From positions 1 through 38,693 of the forward strand of contig CAKOQK010000011.1 of the NCBI GenBank assembly GCA_934101225.1: DNA of 38,693 nucleotides. Reading direction: 5' to 3'. Made by a program: the position numbers and the translations under genes. The stretch comes from an uncultured Bacilli bacterium (lineage in GTDB: Bacteria; Bacillota_I; Bacilli_A; RF39; UBA660). Each line of letters starts with the position of its first letter. The stretch's first letter is position 1. Under the pieces are notes generated by a model. It saw only the letters and a list, made by a program, of their open reading frames with translations, ran no database searches and was not told the DNA's origin. Shown here piece after piece: positions 6,944-14,123 of the stretch.

Positions 6944-9757
6944 ATGGATAAAATTGTAATAAAAGGTGCTAGAGAAAATAATTTAAAAAATATTGATTTA
7001 GAATTACCTAAAAATAAATTAATTGTTATGACTGGTGTATCTGGTTCAGGAAAGAGTAGCCTTGCTTTTGATACTATCTATGCAGAGGGAGAAAGAAGAT
7101 ATATTGAATCTTTAAGTGCATATGCAAGACAATTTTTGGGTGGATCTGATAAACCGGATGTAGATTCTATTGAAGGATTATCTCCTAGTATTTCGATTGA
7201 TCAAAAAACAACTAATAATAATCCAAGAAGTACAGTAGGAACTGTAACAGAGATATATGATTATTTAAGATTGTTATTTGCAAGAGTAGGAACTCCATAT
7301 TGTCCTAATCATCATGTGCCAATTACTAGTCAAAGTATTGAAGAAATGACTAATAAGATTTTAGCTATGGATGAAGGAACTAAGTTAGAAATACTTGCTC
7401 CTATTGTTCATGGTGAAAAAGGTACTCATCAAGATTTGTTTGATGATTTAAGAAAAAAAGGATTTACTAGAGTAAGAGTTAATGGAGAAATGCATGACTT
7501 ATCTGAAAATATTGTATTAGAAAAAAATAAGAAAGATAATATTTATTTGGTAGTTGATCGTATTGTTGTTAATCCGGATGAAAGAAGTCGTATTTTTGAA
7601 GCAATTGAACTTAGTACAAAGATGGCAAGTGGTAAAGTATTAATACATGTAATTGATGGTGAAGAATTTATAATGAGTGAACATTATGCTTGTCCTGAAT
7701 GTAACTTTAGTTTGCCTGAATTAGAACCTAGATTATTCTCATTTAATGCCCCATATGGAGCCTGCCCTGAATGTAAAGGTTTAGGTGTTAAACAAAATAT
7801 TAGTATTGATTTACTTATTCCTGATAAAAATAAATCAGTATATGAGGGAGCAATTAAAGGATTTAGTTTAGATCAAAATATTGCTTTAACTGAACTTGAG
7901 ACTGTTTGTAAATATTATAATATTGATTTAAATAAGAAAATATCTGAACTTAGTAAAAAAGAATTAGATATAATTTTATATGGTAGTAATGAATTATTTG
8001 ATTTTGAATATGTAAGTAAGAATGGTAATAAGAGATATGTTACAGACACTTATGAAGGAATTGCTAATAATTTTCAAAGAAGATATATGGAAACTTCTAG
8101 TAAATGGATAAGAGATTGGCTTAGTTCATATATGGTTGATTTACCTTGTAAGAAATGTCATGGTGCTAGATTATCTGATGATGTATTAGCTGTTAAGATT
8201 AATAATTTAAGTATTTATGAAGTGTGTTTAAAAAGTATCAGAGATTTAATAGATTTTTTTGATAATTTAAAACTTACTAAAGAACAAGAAAATATTGCTA
8301 GTTTAATTGTCAAAGAAATTCAAAATAGATTAAGTTTTTTAAATAATGTTGGACTTGGTTATTTAACTTTGGCTAGAGAAGCAAGTACATTATCAGGTGG
8401 TGAATCACAAAGAATTCGTTTAGCTACTCAAATTGGTAGTAAATTAACTGGTGTTTTATATGTTTTAGATGAGCCAAGTATAGGTTTACATCAAAGGGAT
8501 AATGATAAATTAATTAATTCCTTGAAAGAAATGAGAGATCTTGGAAATACCTTAATTGTTGTTGAACATGATGAAGATACAATGAGAGCTGCTGATTATT
8601 TAGTTGATATTGGACCGGGACCTGGTGATCAAGGTGGAGAGGTTGTTGCAGCTGGAACGCCTGAAGAGGTAATGCGAAATAAGAATAGTTTAACGGGAAA
8701 ATATTTAACTGGTGAATTAAAAATAGATGTTCCTAAAAAACGAAGAAAAGGAAATGGAAAATTTATTGAGATTAAAGGCGCTAGTCAAAATAATTTAAAG
8801 AATATAAATGTTAAATTTCCACTTGGAACTATGACTTTGGTTACAGGGGTATCTGGATCTGGTAAATCAAGTTTGGTTACGGAAACGCTTGTTAGAGCAC
8901 TAAGGGCTAAAGTTTATGGAACAATGATAATACCGGGAAAAAATAAGGGTATTAAAGGACTTGAAAATGTTGATAAAGTAGTAGATATTTCTCAAGAACC
9001 AATAGGTAGAACTCCTAGAAGTAATCCGGCAACTTATGTTGGAGTATTTGATGATATTCGTGATTTATTTGCTGAGATGAAAGAATCTAAAATGAAAGGC
9101 TATGATAAGGGTAGATTTTCATTCAATGTTAAAGGTGGTAGATGCGAGGCTTGTCAAGGTGATGGTATTAAGAAAATTGAGATGCATTTTTTACCAGACG
9201 TTTATGTTCCTTGTGATGTATGTCATGGTACTAGATATAATCGTGAGACTTTAGATGTTAAATTTAAAGGAAAAAATATTGCGGAAGTACTTGATATGAG
9301 AGTTAGTGAGGCAATAGAATTTTTTGATAGTGTACCTAAGATTAAAAATAAATTACAGACTATGATAGATGTTGGACTTCCTTATATTAAACTTGGACAA
9401 AGTGCACCAACTTTATCTGGTGGAGAAGCAGCACGTGTTAAACTTGCGAAAGAATTACAAAAGAAACCAACTGGTAAGAGTGTCTTTATATTAGATGAAC
9501 CAACTACTGGTTTACATACTGATGATATTAAGAAACTACTTGTTGTTTTAGAACGTATTGTTGATAATGGAGATACAGTTATTATTATTGAACATAATTT
9601 AGATGTAATTAAATGTGCGGATTATATTATTGATATTGGTCCAAATGGTGGTGATGATGGTGGTAGGGTTATTGCTAAAGGAACACCAGAAGAAATTGTT
9701 AAAGTTAAAGAATCATTTACTGGAGAGTATTTGAAGTCTAAATTAGAGGAAAAGTAA
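6944..9757 (+). CDS. uvrA: UvrABC nucleotide excision repair ATPase subunit A
   Basis: This 937-residue protein has the normal length for UvrA. UvrA dimers find bulky DNA damage and load UvrB. Two ABC modules are complete: Walker A at residues 31-38 (GVSGSGKS) and again from residue 635, with signatures LSGGESQR (near 483) and LSGGEAAR (near 823). Both zinc modules are present, one starting CPECNFSLPELEPR and closing CPEC, the other CEACQGDG closing CDVC. UvrA is often transcribed with uvrB, but here it stands alone between two terminators. Confidence 0.98.
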   Translation: MDKIVIKGARENNLKNIDLELPKNKLIVMTGVSGSGKSSLAFDTIYAEGERRYIESLSAYARQFLGGSDKPDVDSIEGLSPSISIDQKTTNNNPRSTVGTVTEIYDYLRLLFARVGTPYCPNHHVPITSQSIEEMTNKILAMDEGTKLEILAPIVHGEKGTHQDLFDDLRKKGFTRVRVNGEMHDLSENIVLEKNKKDNIYLVVDRIVVNPDERSRIFEAIELSTKMASGKVLIHVIDGEEFIMSEHYACPECNFSLPELEPRLFSFNAPYGACPECKGLGVKQNISIDLLIPDKNKSVYEGAIKGFSLDQNIALTELETVCKYYNIDLNKKISELSKKELDIILYGSNELFDFEYVSKNGNKRYVTDTYEGIANNFQRRYMETSSKWIRDWLSSYMVDLPCKKCHGARLSDDVLAVKINNLSIYEVCLKSIRDLIDFFDNLKLTKEQENIASLIVKEIQNRLSFLNNVGLGYLTLAREASTLSGGESQRIRLATQIGSKLTGVLYVLDEPSIGLHQRDNDKLINSLKEMRDLGNTLIVVEHDEDTMRAADYLVDIGPGPGDQGGEVVAAGTPEEVMRNKNSLTGKYLTGELKIDVPKKRRKGNGKFIEIKGASQNNLKNINVKFPLGTMTLVTGVSGSGKSSLVTETLVRALRAKVYGTMIIPGKNKGIKGLENVDKVVDISQEPIGRTPRSNPATYVGVFDDIRDLFAEMKESKMKGYDKGRFSFNVKGGRCEACQGDGIKKIEMHFLPDVYVPCDVCHGTRYNRETLDVKFKGKNIAEVLDMRVSEAIEFFDSVPKIKNKLQTMIDVGLPYIKLGQSAPTLSGGEAARVKLAKELQKKPTGKSVFILDEPTTGLHTDDIKKLLVVLERIVDNGDTVIIIEHNLDVIKCADYIIDIGPNGGDDGGRVIAKGTPEEIVKVKESFTGEYLKSKLEEK

Positions 9758-9779
9758 GCATTAGTTGTTTACTTTTTTG
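9751..9779 (+). terminator. Terminator of uvrA
   Basis: A 10-bp stem with one G-U (9751-9760 with 9766-9775) and a TTAGT loop overlaps the uvrA stop codon and is followed by T-rich sequence. Confidence 0.75.
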
Positions 9780-9796
9780 TTTTATATACATAAATC

Positions 9797-9876
9797 TTGT
9801 CAAAACGTTAAAAAATAAGCAAAAAAAGTTGTCAAAACGTTAAAAAATAAGCAAAAAAAGTTGTCAAAATGTTAAA
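9797..9876. repeat. 32-bp tandem repeat, two full copies and one partial
   Basis: A 32-bp unit starting TTGTCAAAACGTTAAA and ending GCAAAAAAAG occurs at 9797-9828 and 9829-9860 with no difference between the copies. A third copy decays after about 16 bases (9861-9876, one C-to-T change). Each unit holds TGTCAA, which reads TTGACA on the minus strand, and an AACGTT palindrome. It looks like a minisatellite; no function is evident. Confidence 0.85.
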
Positions 9877-10029
9877 TTGTGGTTAAATCGCTAGCAAAAT
9901 AGGCTATTTAAAATATTTTTATTTTTCTAATTTTGGTGATTTTATATTACTGTTTTTTAATAGATAATTAACAATTTAAAGATTTTTAACTTAAATTTTG
10001 ATATTATGTTTATAGAGGTAATATGTGTT

Positions 10030-10431
10030 ATGAATTGGGTAAATTTTTTATTTTTAATTGTTTTTATTTTATTATTTAGTGTTGGTTGTTCTAACAATAA
10101 AATAAATGATGAAAATAGTGTGGAAGATGGAAGTCAAGTTATATATGATGAACTAAAAGCAGAATTTGTAGGTTATGCAAATCAATTTGTGTTACGTACA
10201 ACTTATATTTTTGAAAATGATAAAGCTATTGCATGTTATATGGAAACAGAATCAAATAATGAATTATATCTCAAACAAATTGATCCTTCATTAGAAAAAA
10301 ATTTTAGACGTGAGGGAAATATAGTATATTATGAGTGGAGTGATGAATATTTTGAAAAAAAGGGAAAGGGGTGTTCAAGAAAGGTAATAGAGAAATTTTT
10401 AAAAGAATCTGGATATAAAATTATTAAATAA
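10030..10431 (+). CDS. Small putative lipoprotein of unknown function
   Basis: The chosen start is the ATG at 10030, giving 133 residues. AGAGG at 10014-10018 lies 11 nt upstream, and an earlier in-frame ATG at 10006 would precede that site. The N-terminus is a short hydrophobic signal ending FSVGC, so C20 is the likely lipidated cysteine; the -3 residue is serine, which is not ideal. The mature part is acidic then basic, with two further cysteines (in AIACYME and KGCSRK), and could form a small alpha/beta domain. I do not recognise a family. The gene stands alone between the repeat region and the pheS leader. The enzyme that lipidates such proteins, Lgt, is encoded at the right end of the window. 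Confidence 0.6.
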   Translation: MNWVNFLFLIVFILLFSVGCSNNKINDENSVEDGSQVIYDELKAEFVGYANQFVLRTTYIFENDKAIACYMETESNNELYLKQIDPSLEKNFRREGNIVYYEWSDEYFEKKGKGCSRKVIEKFLKESGYKIIK

Positions 10432-10469
10432 TATAATTTAGTAAGTGGTGAGTAATTAAATAAAAGTTC

Positions 10470-10498
10470 TTGAAATATAAAATTTTAAATGATAGAAT
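10470..10498 (+). promoter_or_regulatory. Promoter of the pheS-pheT T-box transcript
   Basis: TTGAAA (10470-10475), a 17-nt spacer and TAGAAT (10493-10498) preceded by TGA form a near-ideal sigma-A promoter with an extended -10. Transcription would start near 10505, at the beginning of the T-box leader. Confidence 0.75.
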
Positions 10499-10504
10499 AG
10501 TTTT

Positions 10505-10716
10505 TGTAATGCGATGAATATATATAAGTAGTTAATTATGGATTTAAAGAGAGTAGATATAATAGCTGAGATTATCTATAAATATAAGTAATTAATGAAT
10601 TTCGGTATAGGAGCGTTAATCGTTTAGGGCGTTAACCTATTAAAGTGTATGAATAAAGTTCATAAACTAAGGTGGTACCGTGCAGTATTTTGCACCCTTA
10701 GATTAGTGAACTTTTT
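10505..10716 (+). promoter_or_regulatory. T-box riboswitch, phenylalanine specifier (UUC)
   Basis: This leader senses uncharged tRNA-Phe. Conserved elements appear in order: GCGATGAATATA near the stem I start (10511), AGAGAG (10548-10553), CTGAG (10566-10570), and the specifier loop GAATTTCGGTA with TTC at 10601-10603. The T-box AAGGTGGTACCGTGC follows at 10669-10683. The terminator pairs AAAGTTCA (10656-10663) with TGAACTTT (10707-10714), followed by TTATTTT. When the tRNA acceptor end pairs with the T-box bulge, the antiterminator forms instead. The TTC specifier matches the downstream Phe-tRNA synthetase genes. This feature fills the roughly 300-base gap before pheS. Confidence 0.95.
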
Positions 10717-10734
10717 ATTTTGGAGGGAAAAGTT

Positions 10735-11742
10735 ATGAAGGAAAAATTAGATTTACTTGTCAAGAATGCGGAAGAAAAAGCTAAAGAAATTAAAACTGAG
10801 GCAGATTATTTAAATATTAAGTCTTTATTTTTAGGTAAGAAAAGTGAACTTAGTGAGTATATGGCTGGTATTAAAGATATGTCTTTAGAAGAAAAGAAGG
10901 AATTTGTACCATTATTTAATAAAGTAAAGAAACAATTAGAAGAGTTATTTAGTAATAGTTTAGATAATGCTTTAAATGGTGATAGTGATAAGTTTGATCC
11001 AACTATTAATAGAGATGTTACTTATGGATCTTTGCATCCTGTTACAATTATTGGTAGAGAAGTTACTGACATTTTAAAAAATATGGGATTTATGGTTATG
11101 GCTGGTCCAGAAATGGATAGTGAATATTATAACTTTGAGGCTTTAAATATTCCTAAAACACATCCAGCAAGGGATATGCAAGATACTTATTATTTAGATA
11201 ATGGTATGCTTCTTAGAACTCAGACTAGTGCTGTACAAGTAAGAGGTATGAAAAAATATGGAGCACCTTTAAAAGTATGTGTACCAGGAAGATGCTTTAG
11301 AAATGAAGATTTAGATGCTTGTCATGAGAATACTTTCTTCCAACTAGAAGGAATGGTTATTGATGAAAATATTTCAATACCTAATTTAATTTATACTATG
11401 GAAGGTATGCTTAAAGAAGTATTTAAGAAGGATGTTAAGGTTAGATTAAGACCGGGATATTTCCCATTTACTGAACCGGGATTTGAACTTGATTGCTCAT
11501 GTACTATTTGTGATGGTAAGGGTTGCCCTACTTGTAAAAATTCAGGTTGGCTTGAGTTATGTCCTTGTGGTATGATTCATCCAAATGTTTTAAAAGAAGG
11601 CGGAATTGATAGTACAAAATATTCAGGTTTTGCGTTTGGACTTGGTTTAACAAGACTTGCAATGATGAAATATAAAATTGGTGATATAAGAGTATTAAAT
11701 TCAGGTGATTTAAGATACTTAGAAAAATTTAATGTAAAGTAG
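10735..11742 (+). CDS. pheS: Phenylalanine--tRNA ligase alpha subunit
   Basis: The start is the ATG at 10735, with GGAGGG (10722-10727) 7 nt upstream; a TTG at 10720 is in frame but lies before the ribosome site. The 335-residue catalytic subunit has the N-terminal coiled coil (about 1-80) and the class II core. The core includes HPARDMQDTYYL, RTQTSAVQVR, FRNEDLDACHENTFFQLEG, FPFTEPGFELD and the C-terminal FAFGLGLTRLAMMKY motif 3. A cysteine cluster near residue 252 (CTICDGKGCPTCKNSGW) is usual in Gram-positive PheS; two extra cysteines follow (LCPCG). It is controlled by the Phe T-box leader and followed 10 nt later by pheT. Confidence 0.98.
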   Translation: MKEKLDLLVKNAEEKAKEIKTEADYLNIKSLFLGKKSELSEYMAGIKDMSLEEKKEFVPLFNKVKKQLEELFSNSLDNALNGDSDKFDPTINRDVTYGSLHPVTIIGREVTDILKNMGFMVMAGPEMDSEYYNFEALNIPKTHPARDMQDTYYLDNGMLLRTQTSAVQVRGMKKYGAPLKVCVPGRCFRNEDLDACHENTFFQLEGMVIDENISIPNLIYTMEGMLKEVFKKDVKVRLRPGYFPFTEPGFELDCSCTICDGKGCPTCKNSGWLELCPCGMIHPNVLKEGGIDSTKYSGFAFGLGLTRLAMMKYKIGDIRVLNSGDLRYLEKFNVK

Positions 11743-11752
11743 GTGTTTAAAA

Positions 11753-14086
11753 GTGAAAATTTCTTGTAATATATTAAAAAAACATATTAAAGATAGTGAT
11801 TCTATTGATTTTAAAGATGTATGGAATAAGTTTACGATTAGAACCGCTGAGGTTGAAGGTGTAACTGAGGTTGGAAAAGACATTGATGGAATAGTTACTG
11901 GTAAGATTTTAACTTGCGTTAATCATCCAGAATCTAAAAAATTACATGTTTTAACTGTTGATGTTGGAGATGAAGTATTACAAATTGTTTGTGGTGCTCC
12001 GAATGTAAGAGTGGGAATGATAGGTGCTTGTATTAAAGTAGGTGGTCATATTGGTGGTATTACTATTGAACCTAGACCTTTAGTTGGTATCATGTCTTAT
12101 GGTATGATGTGTAGTGGAAAAGAAATAGGTATTTCTGATGATCACTCTGGAATAATCGAATTTCCGGAAGATACTCCAGTAGGTGTAGATATTAAAAAAT
12201 TATTTCCAATTGAGGATATAATTGTTGAGATTGATAATAAATCTTTAACACATAGACCTGATTTATGGGGACATTATGGTATTGCTAGAGAAGTTGCAGC
12301 AATTACCGGACATGATTTATTACCTTTAGAACTTGATAGAACTATTGTTGATAAAAAACCTTTAAATATTAAAATAGATAATCCGAAATTATGTTATAGA
12401 TATGTTGGTACTAAAATAGAAAATATTACTAATAATAAAACGCCAATGTGGATGCAAATATTTTTATACTATGCTGGTATGCGTTCTATTAATTTACTAG
12501 TTGATTTAACTAATTATGTTATGCTTGAACTTGGTCAACCTATGCATGCTTTTGATTCAAGAGTTGTTAAAGATATTGAGGTTGGACTTGCTAATGATTT
12601 TGATACTTATACTACTTTAGATGGAGTTCAAAGAAAACTTACTAAAGATGATTTAATGATTAAGAATGATGGTGAGTATTTTGCAATTGCCGGAGTAATG
12701 GGCGGATTAGATAGTGAAATATTAGAAGATACTGATTCAATCGTGTTAGAGTCTGCTACATTCGAGGCATCTACTGTTAGAAAAACTGCTGTTAGATTAG
12801 GTCTTAGAACTGAAGCAAGTGCAAGATATGAAAAGAGTTTAGATCCAAATATGGCAATTACAGCAGCTAGAAGATTTATTAAGTTGTTATTTGATGAAAA
12901 TCCAGATGCAGAATATGGTTCTTGTATTACTGATGTATATCCTACAATTCAAAAAGAAAATGAGATTATATTAGATAAAAATTATTTATATAAATATATG
13001 GGATTTAATATTAGTGATGAGTTAGTTATAAATATTTTACAATCTTTAGATTTTATTGTTAAGAATACACCTAATGAGTTTAAAATAACTGTTCCAACAT
13101 TTAGGTCAACAAAAGATATAACTATTGCAGCTGATGTAATTGAAGAAATTTCAAGAATGTATGGATATGAAAATTTTGAACATGTACCACTTAAGATGGC
13201 TATGAGTTTTGGAAATCCAGAAAAAACTTATGATTTAGAGTATAAGGTTAAGTATTTACTTGCTACTAAATATAATTTACATGAGATTCATTCTTATTTA
13301 TGGAATAAGACTTCATTCTTAAAGAAAATAAATGTTGATGTTCAAAATGTTAAATTATTAGGTAAAAATGATGATAATATTTTAAGAAATGATTTAAATA
13401 TAAGCTTATTAGAAGCAAGTGTTAATAATTCAAATAATTATGATAAATTTGGAATATTCGAGATAGGTACTATTATTGATGATAATAAGTCAAAAAGACA
13501 TTTAAATATATTATTATGTGATAGTATGAATGAAGAGGCTAATCTTTATTATCAGTTAAAAGATATTGTTAAGTATTTATTTAAGTCAGTTAAAAATGTA
13601 GATGTTAAATTCGAACTTGGTTTAAATAGAGAATATTATATTAAAGATTTAACTTTAGATGTTATTGTAAATAATGTTGTAGTTGGAAAGATTAGTGTAT
13701 TTAATAAGAATATTGCTAAAGAGATTGGTAAGAAAAAGACTTATGTTTGTGCTGATATAGATTTTGATTTATTTGAAGAAATTGATGATAAACAATATAT
13801 TTATGAAGATGTAAGTAAGTATCCAAGTGTAAATCTTGATTACACTATTACTGTAAAAAATAATACTTTATATAATGATGTTGAAGAAATACTTGATAGA
13901 TTTAGTGATGACTTAATTATAAAGAGAAGTTTAAAAGATATTTATGATAATGGAGAAAATAAAAACATAACTATTAGTTATGTAGTTGGATCTAAAGATC
14001 ATACTTTAAGTAATGAAGAACTTGCTAATTTCAAAAATAAATTTATTTCTTATATTAAAGGACATAATTTAAATATTAATGAATAA
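11753..14086 (+). CDS. pheT: Phenylalanine--tRNA ligase beta subunit
   Basis: The 777-residue subunit starts with GTG behind a weak AGGTG site 10 nt after pheS. Domains run in the usual order: an EMAP/OB tRNA-binding domain (about 40-150, HPESKKLHVLTVDVG), the B3/B4 editing domain (DNKSLTHRPDLWGHYG and following), the B5 domain, the catalytic-like core, and a C-terminal FDX-ACB anticodon-binding domain (SKYPSVNLDYTITV to the end). Length and content are normal. PheS and PheT form the (alpha-beta)2 enzyme charging tRNA-Phe. Confidence 0.97.
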   Translation: MKISCNILKKHIKDSDSIDFKDVWNKFTIRTAEVEGVTEVGKDIDGIVTGKILTCVNHPESKKLHVLTVDVGDEVLQIVCGAPNVRVGMIGACIKVGGHIGGITIEPRPLVGIMSYGMMCSGKEIGISDDHSGIIEFPEDTPVGVDIKKLFPIEDIIVEIDNKSLTHRPDLWGHYGIAREVAAITGHDLLPLELDRTIVDKKPLNIKIDNPKLCYRYVGTKIENITNNKTPMWMQIFLYYAGMRSINLLVDLTNYVMLELGQPMHAFDSRVVKDIEVGLANDFDTYTTLDGVQRKLTKDDLMIKNDGEYFAIAGVMGGLDSEILEDTDSIVLESATFEASTVRKTAVRLGLRTEASARYEKSLDPNMAITAARRFIKLLFDENPDAEYGSCITDVYPTIQKENEIILDKNYLYKYMGFNISDELVINILQSLDFIVKNTPNEFKITVPTFRSTKDITIAADVIEEISRMYGYENFEHVPLKMAMSFGNPEKTYDLEYKVKYLLATKYNLHEIHSYLWNKTSFLKKINVDVQNVKLLGKNDDNILRNDLNISLLEASVNNSNNYDKFGIFEIGTIIDDNKSKRHLNILLCDSMNEEANLYYQLKDIVKYLFKSVKNVDVKFELGLNREYYIKDLTLDVIVNNVVVGKISVFNKNIAKEIGKKKTYVCADIDFDLFEEIDDKQYIYEDVSKYPSVNLDYTITVKNNTLYNDVEEILDRFSDDLIIKRSLKDIYDNGENKNITISYVVGSKDHTLSNEELANFKNKFISYIKGHNLNINE

Positions 14087-14123
14087 AAAAATAATCTATG
14101 ATTTGGTTCATAGGTTATTTTTT
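14086..14123. terminator. Bidirectional terminator between pheT and rnr
   Basis: A 16-bp stem (14086-14101 with 14108-14123, one G-U) with a 6-nt loop is flanked by A-runs on one side and T-runs on the other, so it can act in both directions. It overlaps the last base of the pheT stop and the last codons and stop of the convergent rnr gene. Confidence 0.85.

Noticed and set aside
9428..9441. parS-like site in uvrA (GCACGTG core)
   Set aside because: Only the central CACGTG matches; the flanking arms do not form the TGTTTCAC/GTGAAACA palindrome.
9797..9876. Short CRISPR array
   Set aside because: The 32-bp units are directly adjacent with no spacers between them, and no cas genes are present.
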